Positions 45,160 to 53,830 of a DNA stretch of 64,000 nt are shown one piece after another (within the stretch, counting starts at the first letter, position 1; every line of letters begins with the position of its first letter). The DNA comes from Polaribacter sp. SA4-12 (GTDB lineage Bacteria; Bacteroidota; Bacteroidia; Flavobacteriales; Flavobacteriaceae), in contig NZ_CP019334.1 of assembly GCF_002163675.1 (NCBI RefSeq), forward strand, positions 816,001-880,000, written 5' to 3'. The position numbers were made by a program, and so were the translations under genes. The notes under the pieces were generated by a model. The model had not been told where the DNA came from, did not search any database, and saw only the letters and a list, made by a program, of their open reading frames with translations.

Positions 45160-45708
45160 TTATATTTTAACATGTCCCCAATTTTCGCCTGATTTAATTC
45201 TATGAATCTGCATATCTGAAACTCCAAATCGTTTGGCAATCATGGTTATTCTTGTTCTTTTATTTTGAAGCTGCCTTTTTATTATTTTCACTTTTCCTTC
45301 GGTAAGTTTATAACTGGTCTTTTTGTTTTTTTTAGATTCTATAAAAACAGGGTTTTTAAATTGATGCAATTCTTTTTCCCGTTTTGTAGCCCATTTTAAG
45401 TTCTCTAAACTGTTATCTTTTTTATCGTAATTTAGATGTAAAACAAAAGTTTGATCTTCATTTTCTTTTTCTAAAAAATGTTGAGCCACAATCTTATGAA
45501 CATACCTACTTGTTCCTTTATTATTTTCTAATTGTTTTAATGAAATTGTTTCATATCCATTAATAAAACTCTTTTTTCTTAAAAACGCTTTATCATCTTT
45601 ATAATAAAGAACCCTTCCAAAATTTGAAATTTTAAAAATTTTTACTTTAGAAATTTTTTCATCAAATTTAATTTCTTTCCACTCTTCATTTCTTAAATCT
45701 CGTATCAT
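45160..45708 (-). CDS. NUMOD4/HNH-type endonuclease-like protein
   Basis: 182 residues. The N-terminal NUMOD4 module (EEWKEIKF to FKISNFGRVLYYKDDK) is followed by an HNH-like core (YVHKIVAQHFLEK, VLHLNYDKKDNSLENLKWAT) and a C-terminal HTH (ITMIAKRFGVSDMQIHRIKSG). Such proteins are usually homing or phage endonucleases. Here the usual NHIDG core reads LHLNYD, so one expected Asn is displaced while the histidines and the DNSLENL part remain. The gene stands between core genes, with its own terminator, and no intron or inteins are seen nearby. Confidence 0.82.
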   Translation of the reverse strand: MIRDLRNEEWKEIKFDEKISKVKIFKISNFGRVLYYKDDKAFLRKKSFINGYETISLKQLENNKGTSRYVHKIVAQHFLEKENEDQTFVLHLNYDKKDNSLENLKWATKREKELHQFKNPVFIESKKNKKTSYKLTEGKVKIIKRQLQNKRTRITMIAKRFGVSDMQIHRIKSGENWGHVKI

Positions 45709-45782
45709 ATTCTAAAAGTTTTATTAAATTATTAATAAACCTTTTTCACAATCAGCATTTTTTTTTAGACTAAAGCCTAACT

Positions 45783-47093
45783 TTAATCTTCTATTCTTTC
45801 AATTTTAGCACCAATAGATTTTAAACGAGCTTCAATATTCTCATAACCTCTATCAATTTGTTCTATATTATTAATAACACTTGTACCTGTTGCAGATAAT
45901 GCTGCTATTAATAAAGAGATTCCTGCTCTAATATCTGGAGAAGTCATTTTGGTCGCTTTTAATGAGCTTTCAAAATTCATTCCAATTACTGTAGCTCTGT
46001 GTGGATCACATAAAATAACTTTTGCGCCCATATCAATCAATTTATCAACAAAAAACAAACGACTTTCAAACATCTTTTGATGTATTAAAACAGTTCCTTT
46101 TGCTTGTGTTGCAATTACCAAAACAATACTCAATAAATCTGGTGTAAAACCTGGCCAAGGTGCATCTGCAACTGTTAAAACTGAACCATCTATGTAGTTC
46201 TGAATTTCGTAAGATTCTTGTTCTGGAATGTAAATATCATCTCCTCTTTTCTCTAATTGAATTCCTAATTTTCTAAATACATTTGGAATTTGTCCAAGGT
46301 TTTCCCAACTAACATTTTTAATCGTTAACTCAGATCGCGTCATCACTGCAACACCAATCCAAGAACCAATTTCAATCATATCTGGTAAAACGGTATGCTC
46401 ACAACCTCCTAAAGAATCTACTCCTTCAACAATTAATAGGTTAGAACCAACTCCAGAGATTTTTGCTCCCATAGAATTCAACATTTTTGATAATTGTTGA
46501 ATATAAGGTTCACAAGCTGCGTTGTAAATTTTTGTGGTTCCTGTTGCTAAAACAGCTGCCATTAAAATATTTGCAGTTCCTGTTACAGAAGCTTCATCTA
46601 ACAACATTTCTACCCCATGTAACTCTTCTGCTTCAACTCCGTAAAAATGTTCTTCTCTGTTATATCTAAATTTTGCGCCTAATCTAATAAAACCTTCAAA
46701 ATGGGTGTCTAAACGTCTACGACCAATTTTATCTCCTCCAGGACGTGGAATATATCCTCTTCCAAAACGAGCTAAAAGTGGACCAACAATCATAATTGAA
46801 CCACGTAAAGAACTTCCATCTCTTTTAAAATCTGCAGATTCTAAATAATCAAGATTTACTTCATCCGCTTGAAAAGCGTAAGCGTTTTTACTTAATTTTT
46901 CTACTTTTACACCTAACTCTCCTAGAATAAAAATTAATTTATTTACGTCGATAATATCAGGTACGTTATTTACTACTACTCTTTCTGGAGTTAACAAAAC
47001 TGCACAAAGTATTTGTAATACTTCGTTTTTTGCTCCTTGAGGAGTAATTGTTCCGCTTAATTTATGTCCTCCTTCAATTTTAAATGACGCCAT
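45783..47093 (-). CDS. murA: UDP-N-acetylglucosamine 1-carboxyvinyltransferase
   Basis: 436 residues, the first committed step of peptidoglycan synthesis. Visible are GAKNEVLQILCAVLLTPE, the phosphate-binding region SLRGSIMIVGPLLARFG, and GGDKIGRRRLDTHFEGF. The later part contains EASVTGTANILMAAVLATG and the repeat-domain end DRGYENIEARLKSIGA. The catalytic cysteine loop position reads EASVTGTANI, with Asp/other residues nearby rather than the Escherichia-type Cys115 motif; some MurA enzymes use Asp there. It lies three bases after a DUF4290 gene. Confidence 0.95.
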   Translation of the reverse strand: MASFKIEGGHKLSGTITPQGAKNEVLQILCAVLLTPERVVVNNVPDIIDVNKLIFILGELGVKVEKLSKNAYAFQADEVNLDYLESADFKRDGSSLRGSIMIVGPLLARFGRGYIPRPGGDKIGRRRLDTHFEGFIRLGAKFRYNREEHFYGVEAEELHGVEMLLDEASVTGTANILMAAVLATGTTKIYNAACEPYIQQLSKMLNSMGAKISGVGSNLLIVEGVDSLGGCEHTVLPDMIEIGSWIGVAVMTRSELTIKNVSWENLGQIPNVFRKLGIQLEKRGDDIYIPEQESYEIQNYIDGSVLTVADAPWPGFTPDLLSIVLVIATQAKGTVLIHQKMFESRLFFVDKLIDMGAKVILCDPHRATVIGMNFESSLKATKMTSPDIRAGISLLIAALSATGTSVINNIEQIDRGYENIEARLKSIGAKIERIED

Positions 47094-47096
47094 TTA

Positions 47097-47762
47097 CTAA
47101 TATCTTTTTCTAGGTTTGTTTTGATTGCTGTGTTGTGGTTTCTTGTAGTTGCTACTTTTAGAAGTACTCTGACCTTGCCCTTGTGTACGCGGTTTTCTTA
47201 ATAAATTTTTACTTTCAGAAAGTGCTTCTTCAGTTTCTCTTAAATCTATTTTTCCGTCAGATAAATCATATAAATGCTTAAAAATAACAGCATCATCAAC
47301 TGTATCTTTATTCCAATTTAAATAACATTTTTTCATATGATTCGCAATAGTAAATACCAATGCTTCTTTTTTATCACCATCTTCCCAACTCAAAGCAATA
47401 TCAATCATTGTTTGAATATTGTTACCGTAATAACGATATCTAGATGCCGATTTTGGATAAGGCAATCCTTCTGGTTTTTCTTGTAATTCTTCTTTAGATG
47501 GCTGAGGATAAGGAGATTCTACATCTAATTTAAAATCTGCCATGATGTATAATTGATCCCAAAGTTTGTGTTTAAAATCTGGAACATCACGTAAATGTGG
47601 TTGTAAATTACCCATTACATCTACAATAGCTTTCGCCATTTTATCGCGTTCTTCTTTAGTTTCTAAAGCTAAGCAATGGTCTACTAGTTTTTGAATATGT
47701 CTGCCGTATTCTGGTATTATCATTAACGGTCTTTCTGAATTGTACTCTAAATCGAATGTCAT
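47097..47762 (-). CDS. DUF4290 protein
   Basis: 221 residues. The conserved N-terminal half (LEYNSERPLMIIPEYGRHIQKLVDHCL, then NLQPHLRDVPDFKHKLWDQLYIMADF) is the DUF4290 family, restricted mainly to Bacteroidota. The last 35 residues are a basic, Gln/Ser/Lys-rich disordered tail ending in NKPRKRY, which suggests nucleic-acid or membrane contact. It is three bases upstream of murA, so a link to cell-envelope growth is possible, though no function is known. Confidence 0.9.
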   Translation of the reverse strand: MTFDLEYNSERPLMIIPEYGRHIQKLVDHCLALETKEERDKMAKAIVDVMGNLQPHLRDVPDFKHKLWDQLYIMADFKLDVESPYPQPSKEELQEKPEGLPYPKSASRYRYYGNNIQTMIDIALSWEDGDKKEALVFTIANHMKKCYLNWNKDTVDDAVIFKHLYDLSDGKIDLRETEEALSESKNLLRKPRTQGQGQSTSKSSNYKKPQHSNQNKPRKRY

Positions 47763-47903
47763 TTATTTATTTTTGAGAAGTGTTCTCTATACATTTTCTT
47801 TCTTCATTTATAATCAAAAGAAAACACTAGAACTGACAATTTATAATTTGTAGTTATTTAACGTTGCAAAATAGTAATTTATTTTTAGTTTTATGAATGA
47901 TTT

Positions 47904-50225
47904 TTAACCAATCACTTTTAATTTTGCAAATTGCAATAACAATTTCTTTTTTCCAACAGTACCAAATTTAATTTCCGCCTTTTTATTTGGCCCATTTCCT
48001 TCTAAGGCAATTACTTCACCTGTACCAAATCTATTGTGTTCTACAATGTTACCAACAACAATTTTACCATCAAATAAATTAGCTTTTGAGGTTGCTTGAG
48101 ATACTTTTTTTAAGTTTTTAGGAATGATGATATCTTTCTTTTTCACCAAATCACGTTCCATTTTTTTACGTTGAATCGGTTTCTGAAAACGAATTCCTTT
48201 TGGAGCGTCATCAAAAATACTTTTATCAAGAAAGTTATTTATTGTCGGGTTTGTAGATTTTGGAGTGATGTAACTTAAATATTTTTCATCTATTTCCTCT
48301 AAAAATCTACTTGGTTCTGCATCTACCAATTTACCCCATCTATAACGTGTTTGAGCGTACGTTAAGTAGGCTACTTTTTCTGCTCTAGTTATTGCCACAT
48401 AAAACAACCTGCGTTCTTCCTCAAGCTCGCTTCTTGTAGTCATACTCATTGCAGATGGAAATAAATTTTCCTCTAAACCTACAACATAAACGTACATATA
48501 TTCCAATCCTTTAGATTGGTGAATCGTCATTAAAGAAACACTTGGTTTATCATCATCTTTTTTAGCATCAAAATCTGTAGCCAAAGCAACATCTTCTAAA
48601 AATGTAGTTAAAGAGGTATCTTCACCTTCTTCAATTTTATCGGTAATAAAATCTTTAATTCCATTTAATAATTCTTGAACATTCTCAACTTTACTAACTG
48701 CTTCTGGAGTTCCGTCTTTTTCTAAATCTTTAATTAACTGTGTCTTTTTTACAACTATTTCTGCTATTTCGAATGCATTTTTAGTTTGCGCTTGTATTTG
48801 CAAACTTTCTATCATCACCATAAAATTCTTAAGCTTGTTTTTTGTCCCAGAATTTATTTTTAAATCGATTTTATCAATATATTTTAAAACTTCAAAAATT
48901 GATTTTTTATAATGATTTGCTGCTATTGTTAACCTATCAATCGTTGTTGCACCAATACCACGAGCAGGATAATTGATAATTCTTTTTAACGCTTCTTCAT
49001 CATTTGGATTGATTAAAATACGTAAATAAGACAAAATATCTTTAATTTCTTTCCTTTGATAAAAAGACATTCCTCCATAAATCTTATAATCGATTCCTTT
49101 TTTACGTAAAGCATCTTCAATAGCTCTAGATTGCGAATTCGTTCTATATAAAACACAAAAATCATCTGGTGTTAATTGATGATTCATTTGGTTTTCCCAA
49201 ATTGATTGTGCCACAAACCTACCCTCCTCTCCATCGGAAATTGTACGCATTACATTTATAGGTTCACCAGCGTCATTAGAAGTCCAAACTTCTTTATCCA
49301 ACTTGGTTTTATTTTTTTCTATTACAGAATTTGCAGCGTTTACAATATTACTTGTTGAACGGTAATTCTGTTCTAATTTAAACGTTTTTACATCAGGATA
49401 ATCCTTCTGAAAGTTTAAGATATTTTTGATATTTGCTCCCCTAAAACTATAGATACTTTGCGAATCATCACCAACAACACAAATGTTTCCAAATTTATCT
49501 GCTAAAGCTCTAACAATTATATATTGTGAGTGATTTGTATCTTGATACTCATCAACCATAATATATCTAAAACGATCTTGATATTTTGCTAAAACTTCTG
49601 GAAAACGAGCCAATAACTCATTGGTTCTTAACAATAAATCATCAAAATCCATTGCTCCTGCTTTAAAACATCTGTCTACATATATTTTATAAATATCTCC
49701 TACTTTTGGTCTACTTGCTTCTGTATCTTGTTTAAGATATTCAGGATTATTTCTGTACGCTTTTACGGTTACCAAACTGTTTTTGAAAGATGAAATACGA
49801 CCTAAAACCTGTTTTGGTTTATAGCGTTCTCTATCTAACCCCATTTCTTTAATAATTGCTGATATTAAACGAACTGAATCTTGCGAATCGTAAATTGTAA
49901 AATTGGTTGGAAAACCTAACTTGTCTGCTTCTGACCTTAAAATTCTTGCAAAAACGGAGTGGAAAGTTCCCATCCATAAGTTTTTTGACTCACTATTACC
50001 AACAACTCCAGCAATTCTTGCCTTCATTTCTTTTGCAGCTTTATTTGTAAATGTAAGCGACAGAATATTAAAAGAATCTACACCTTGCTGCATTAAATGC
50101 GCAATTCTGTAAGTTAATACACGTGTTTTACCAGAGCCTGCACCTGCTATAATAATCATTGGTCCGTCTTTTTGTAAGACAGCTTGCTTTTGTGCGTCGT
50201 TTAAAGAATCTAAATATGTATTCAA
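47904..50225 (-). CDS. UvrD/PcrA-type superfamily 1 helicase
   Basis: 773 residues with all SF1A motifs: IIIAGAGSGKTRVL (I), LTFTNKAAKEMK (Ia), FRYIMVDEYQDTN (II), CVVGDDSQSIYSFRGA (III), KLEQNYRSTSNIV (IV), SLMTIHQSKGLEYMYVYVVG (V) and RRLFYVAITRAE (VI). The C-terminal region (VGNIVEHNRFGTGEVIALEG) is the PcrA/UvrD-type RNA-polymerase or DNA-interacting tail. It is the 3'-5' translocase of excision repair and replication restart. It is not in an operon. Confidence 0.95.
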   Translation of the reverse strand: MNTYLDSLNDAQKQAVLQKDGPMIIIAGAGSGKTRVLTYRIAHLMQQGVDSFNILSLTFTNKAAKEMKARIAGVVGNSESKNLWMGTFHSVFARILRSEADKLGFPTNFTIYDSQDSVRLISAIIKEMGLDRERYKPKQVLGRISSFKNSLVTVKAYRNNPEYLKQDTEASRPKVGDIYKIYVDRCFKAGAMDFDDLLLRTNELLARFPEVLAKYQDRFRYIMVDEYQDTNHSQYIIVRALADKFGNICVVGDDSQSIYSFRGANIKNILNFQKDYPDVKTFKLEQNYRSTSNIVNAANSVIEKNKTKLDKEVWTSNDAGEPINVMRTISDGEEGRFVAQSIWENQMNHQLTPDDFCVLYRTNSQSRAIEDALRKKGIDYKIYGGMSFYQRKEIKDILSYLRILINPNDEEALKRIINYPARGIGATTIDRLTIAANHYKKSIFEVLKYIDKIDLKINSGTKNKLKNFMVMIESLQIQAQTKNAFEIAEIVVKKTQLIKDLEKDGTPEAVSKVENVQELLNGIKDFITDKIEEGEDTSLTTFLEDVALATDFDAKKDDDKPSVSLMTIHQSKGLEYMYVYVVGLEENLFPSAMSMTTRSELEEERRLFYVAITRAEKVAYLTYAQTRYRWGKLVDAEPSRFLEEIDEKYLSYITPKSTNPTINNFLDKSIFDDAPKGIRFQKPIQRKKMERDLVKKKDIIIPKNLKKVSQATSKANLFDGKIVVGNIVEHNRFGTGEVIALEGNGPNKKAEIKFGTVGKKKLLLQFAKLKVIG

Positions 50226-50354
50226 TAGTTTGTTTTAAAAGAATTTGAAAGTGTGAAATTAACCAATCTATTCGTTTATGTAAAGTAAGAAAGCTATTTT
50301 TTATTCACAACTAATAAATAACTATGAAATATATTATATTTACTAAAAAAAGGA

Positions 50355-50969
50355 ATGATTACCATTATAACAGGAGACATAATTAATTCTAGAAAATCTT
50401 CTAACCAAAAATGGTTGTCAGAATTAAAGCTAGTTCTATCATTTTTTGGTACATCTCCTAAATATTGGCAGGTTTATAGAGGTGATAGTTTTCAATTAGA
50501 AATAGAAAATTGTGAAAGTGCTTTAAATACTGTCTTAAGAATTAAATCTCATTTAAAAAGCACTGCAAATGTTGATGTTAGACTAAGCATTGGAATAGGT
50601 GAAAAAGAATTTAATGTTGATAGAATTACAGAATCTAACGGAGAAGCTTTTGTCAATTCTGGTTTTGCTTTTGATAATTATTTAAAAAAACAGAATTTAG
50701 CCATAAAAACTCCCTGGAAAGAAATTGACGAAGAATTAAATATTGCATTCAATTTAGCTTTATTAACGATAGATTCTTGGACAAAAAATTCAGCAGAAGT
50801 TTTTAAAATATCTTTAGAAAAACAAGATGTTACACAAAAGGAAATTGGAGCAATATTAGGAATTACACAAGGTCGAGTTAGTGAAAGACAAAAACGCGCA
50901 GGACTAGAACCTATAATGAAGTTAGAAAAACGTTTTAGAAAAATAATTAACAAAAAAATAAACGAATAG
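50355..50969 (+). CDS. SatD-like regulatory protein
   Basis: 204 residues. The N-terminal part begins ITGDIINSRKSS and has the alternating strands of SatD-family proteins (RLSIGIGEKEFNVDRI, NGEAFVNSGFAFDNYL). A C-terminal helix-turn-helix is clear: VTQKEIGAILGITQGRVSERQKRAG. SatD was described next to a signal-recognition-like operon in acid tolerance of Streptococcus. Here it pairs with a DUF3307 membrane protein, and the start of that gene follows one base after its stop. Function is likely regulatory. Confidence 0.8.
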   Translation: MITIITGDIINSRKSSNQKWLSELKLVLSFFGTSPKYWQVYRGDSFQLEIENCESALNTVLRIKSHLKSTANVDVRLSIGIGEKEFNVDRITESNGEAFVNSGFAFDNYLKKQNLAIKTPWKEIDEELNIAFNLALLTIDSWTKNSAEVFKISLEKQDVTQKEIGAILGITQGRVSERQKRAGLEPIMKLEKRFRKIINKKINE

Positions 50970-50970
50970 A

Positions 50971-51687
50971 ATGTTACTATTTTTAAAGATTTTATTGGCA
51001 CATATTTTAGGTGATTTTGTTTTTCAATCTAAAAAAGACGTAAAAAACAAAGAAGAGAAGAAAATTAAATCTTCTAAACTCTATTTACATATAGGTATTC
51101 ATTCCTTATTATTACTGATTTTTCTGCAATTTAATTTACAAGAATATTGGCTAGGATTTATAATTATTATTGTTTCTCATTTTATTTTTGATGTTTCAAA
51201 AATCTATCTTCAGAATAAAAAAACAAAGAGTAAGTGGTTTTTTCTAGATCAAATATTACACTTATCAATATTATTTCTAACAACTTCTATTTATACAGAT
51301 TTCAATTTATCAACCGCTTCATTATTTAATAGTGAAACACTAATTTTATTAATAACAATAGTATTATTAACAAATGTTTCTGCCATCATAATAAAAGTAA
51401 TTATCAATGAATGGACTCCTAAAAACAAAGAGAATAATGATGAATCATTAGCAAAAGCTGGAACATATATTGGAATAATTGAAAGGCTATTAATTTTTAT
51501 ATTTATTATAATAAAACAATGGGAATTAATAGGTTTCTTGATTGCTGCCAAATCTTTTAGGTTTAGTGGGTTAAATACTGACAAAAAAAGAAACTTAACA
51601 GAATATTACTTTATTGGTACTTTATTAAGTTTCGGGTTGGCAATTATTATAGGAATCCTATATTCGCATTTAAAAAGTATTATCTAA
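50971..51687 (+). CDS. DUF3307 membrane protein
   Basis: 238 residues with about six hydrophobic segments. It begins LKILLAHILGDFVFQSKKDVKNKEEKK, the DUF3307 signature, with the HILGDFVFQ pattern in the first helix and LYLHIGIHSLLLL in the second, where buried His and Asp residues may be functional. It is part of the SatD-like/DUF3307 pair often found together in Bacteroidota (from memory). Neither protein has a proven role. Confidence 0.88.
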   Translation: MLLFLKILLAHILGDFVFQSKKDVKNKEEKKIKSSKLYLHIGIHSLLLLIFLQFNLQEYWLGFIIIIVSHFIFDVSKIYLQNKKTKSKWFFLDQILHLSILFLTTSIYTDFNLSTASLFNSETLILLITIVLLTNVSAIIIKVIINEWTPKNKENNDESLAKAGTYIGIIERLLIFIFIIIKQWELIGFLIAAKSFRFSGLNTDKKRNLTEYYFIGTLLSFGLAIIIGILYSHLKSII

Positions 51688-51690
51688 TTT

Positions 51691-52203
51691 ATGGAAGATA
51701 TAATCTTAGAAAGTATTGGTTATATTTTACCTGCTGCAGTTACTGGTTTGGTTGCTTATTATATGTTTAACGGATTTATAAGGCAACAAAATTCTGAAAA
51801 GAGTTTAGAACTTTTAGCGCAGAAAAAGAAAGAATCTTTACCAATTAAATTACAAGCTTATGAGCGAATGTTATTGTTTTGTGAGCGCATTAACCCTGTA
51901 AAAATGCTGGTTAGAGTAAAACCTGTTTCAGAAAATACTCAAGATTATTTACAGTTACTAATTGCAAGTGTAGAACAAGAATTCGAACACAATTTAGTAC
52001 AACAAATTTACATTTCTAATGATTCTTGGACTGCTATTTTAGCGACTAAAAACGCAATTATCAACAAGTTAAAACAAGTTGCAGAAACATCAGACTCTGC
52101 AAATAGCTTACGGGAAAATGTAATAATACATTATTCTAAATCATTACCTCCAACGGATACTGCAATTTCATTTATAAAAAATGAAGTAAAAAGATTATTA
52201 TAA
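51691..52203 (+). CDS. Conserved protein with one N-terminal membrane helix (DUF7935-like)
   Basis: 170 residues. A single transmembrane segment (residues 10-30, ILPAAVTGLVAYYMF) anchors a cytoplasmic helical domain containing LPIKLQAYERMLLFCERINP, then FEHNLVQQIYISNDSWTAILATKN. I recall this as a Bacteroidota-only family of unknown function. It is three bases after the DUF3307 gene, so it ends the three-gene operon. The insertion element begins eight bases after its stop without damaging it. Confidence 0.78.
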   Translation: MEDIILESIGYILPAAVTGLVAYYMFNGFIRQQNSEKSLELLAQKKKESLPIKLQAYERMLLFCERINPVKMLVRVKPVSENTQDYLQLLIASVEQEFEHNLVQQIYISNDSWTAILATKNAIINKLKQVAETSDSANSLRENVIIHYSKSLPPTDTAISFIKNEVKRLL

Positions 52204-52215
52204 ATAAAAATGTCT

Positions 52216-52236
52216 CGTCCTGAAATAGTGTCACAG
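52216..52236 (+). repeat. Left terminal inverted repeat of the IS
   Basis: CGTCCTGAAATAGTGTCACAG, paired in inverse orientation with 53456-53476; two mismatches. Confidence 0.85.
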
Positions 52237-52252
52237 TTAACACTATTTAGTT

Positions 52253-52648
52253 ATGGAAATACAAGGTTCAAATTACAAAAAGCGAACACAAAAGGATTAC
52301 AGTTTAAGTTTAAAACTACAGGTTGTTCAAGAAATAAAACAAGGATTATTAACTCCAACAGGAACTTTAGGTAAGTATGGAGTTCAAGCAACTTCTACTG
52401 TTAGGACTTGGTTGAAGAAATATGGTAACTTTGATTATCAATACACAATCAGAAAAGATATGTCTAAAACACCCGAACAACGAATTTTAGACTTAGAACA
52501 ACAGGTTCTATTACTTGAGAAGCAAAAAAACAGAGCAGTACATCTAGCTGATAGAGCGGATAAAAAAGCAATTCTTTTTGATATGATGATTGATTATACA
52601 GAAAAAGAGTTCAATATTCCTATTAGAAAAAAGCAAGAACCCAAGTAA
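52253..52648 (+). CDS. IS3-family transposase OrfA (DNA-binding part)
   Basis: 131 residues with an N-terminal HTH (LKLQVVQEIKQG, LGKYGVQATSTVRTWLKKYG) and a leucine-zipper-like helix (RILDLEQQVLLLEKQKNRAVHLADRAD). It is intact, but alone it cannot transpose because OrfB is broken. It could still bind the ends of the element or related copies. Confidence 0.88.
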   Translation: MEIQGSNYKKRTQKDYSLSLKLQVVQEIKQGLLTPTGTLGKYGVQATSTVRTWLKKYGNFDYQYTIRKDMSKTPEQRILDLEQQVLLLEKQKNRAVHLADRADKKAILFDMMIDYTEKEFNIPIRKKQEPK

Positions 52649-53453
52649 TGGCATACTTCTCAAATGAACACAAACAAAGTATAACTATTACTTGTGATTT
52701 ACTTGGGCTTGATAGACAGGTTTACTACCGTGAAATAAAAATCCACCAGAGAAAAACTAAAATTGAGCTTTAATGTAATCGGTTTAGTAAAATCAAAACG
52801 AATTCTAATGCCAAAAATAGGCACAAGAAAACTTTATTATTTGTTAGAAGATGAATTATTTGAAATACTAAAGGCTAATAACCTATTAATAGGACCTTAA
52901 AACAAATATCATGTTACCACAAATTCTCATCATCAATTTAGAAAACATAAAAATCAAACCCAAGTATTTAGCATTAACAACAGATGCCTATTCTAAGAAA
53001 ATTGTAGGTTATAATGTTAGTGATAGTTTAAACGTAAAAGGATCTCTAATTGCCTTAGAAATGGCACTTAAAAATAGAGTTTACTAAAATGAACCTATCA
53101 TTCATCATTCAGATAGCGATTTACAATACTGCTCTAATGAATATCAAAAAATATTAGATAAAAATGAAATTTCACCAAGTATGACTGAACAATATGATCC
53201 TTATGAAAATGCAATTTCAGAAAGAATAAATGGGATCTTAAAACAAGAATTTGATATTGATAAATTCGATACTAATTTAAAAATCAAAAGAAAACTAGAT
53301 CAAAACGCTATAAAAATATATTATAATTTTAGACCACATTTATCTAATTATATGTTGACTCCTAATCAAATGTATCAACAAAATAGCATCAAAAGAAAAC
53401 AATATAAAACAAAAAAAGGCAGTGATATAAAATCACTACCTTTAGATTATTAA
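52648..53453 (+). pseudogene. Broken IS3-family transposase OrfB
   Basis: The catalytic subunit in pieces: MAYFSNEHKQSITITC... up to a stop near 52770, a second piece in another frame (SKRILMPKIGTRKLYYLLEDELFE), then [18 protein letters not shown] deletion follows that removes the segment where the first catalytic Asp (W-x-SDITY) should be. The remainder, [17 protein letters not shown] through HHSDSDLQYCSN and ENAISERINGILKQEF to the end, is intact apart from one in-frame TAA at 53085. It keeps the second Asp and the Glu region. Confidence 0.88.
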
Positions 53454-53455
53454 TT

Positions 53456-53476
53456 CTGTAACGCTATTTCAGGACG
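53456..53476 (-). repeat. Right terminal inverted repeat of the IS
   Basis: Read on the minus strand: CGTCCTGAAATAGCGTTACAG, the partner of 52216-52236. Confidence 0.85.
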
Positions 53477-53495
53477 TCACATAATATTTTAAAAA

Positions 53496-53669
53496 CTACT
53501 TTCCTTCCGCAGCTCTTTTCGCTTCTTTCTTTAATTTCATATTTTCCCAAATAGTTCCTCCAATCCAATAAGGAACCACAAATGTTAATAAGAATATTAA
53601 CAACCAGAAACCAGCTGTAAAAATAAACATAAATAAAACTAATCCTGAAAATTGTGAAAAATCTAACAT
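53496..53669 (-). CDS. Small membrane protein
   Basis: 57 residues from the ATG at 53669, or 78 if a start at 53732 is used. One long hydrophobic stretch (VLFMFIFTAGFWLLIFLLTFVVPYW) is followed by a basic tail (MKLKKEAKRAAEGK), giving a single or hairpin membrane anchor with the C-terminus inside. No family is recognised. It lies next to the IS and divergent from fumC. Confidence 0.6.
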   Translation of the reverse strand: MLDFSQFSGLVLFMFIFTAGFWLLIFLLTFVVPYWIGGTIWENMKLKKEAKRAAEGK

Positions 53670-53760
53670 TTGTATATTTTGAAAAATTATTAATGCAAAA
53701 ATAATACTTATTTTCAAAAAAAATAGCATCAAAAAAATATTTTTTTAAGTTATCTAAAAA

Positions 53761-53804
53761 TGATAATTATCAACTACATGTAATAATTGTTTTTTGTAAA
53801 TTTG
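53761..53804 (+). promoter_or_regulatory. Crp/Fnr-type box and promoter for fumC
   Basis: TGAT-AATT-ATCA at 53761-53772 (centre 53766.5), followed by TAAATTTG at 53797-53804, the same -7 octamer as at the nos promoter. TTTG starts 34.5 bases from the centre, one more than at the other sites. The implied leader is about 23 bases. Confidence 0.8.
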
Positions 53805-53830
53805 TTTCATCTAAAATTTACATCATAATT

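Larger units (their letters stand above)
52211..53481 (+). mobile_element. Decayed IS3-family insertion sequence
   Basis: About 1.27 kb bounded by TGT...ACA ends. The inverted repeats are 52216-52236 and 53456-53476, matching at 19 of 21 positions around CGTCCTGAAATAG. It holds an intact orfA and a broken orfB. No target-site duplication is apparent (AAAA on the left, TAAT on the right), which fits an old insertion. It sits between the DUF7935-like gene and a small membrane protein. Confidence 0.85.

Noticed and set aside
45069-45239. N-terminal extension of grpE
   Set aside because: The added residues would be translated across the perfect terminator at 45123-45153 and overlap the NUMOD4 gene; the GrpE-like sequence starts at the ATG at 45068.
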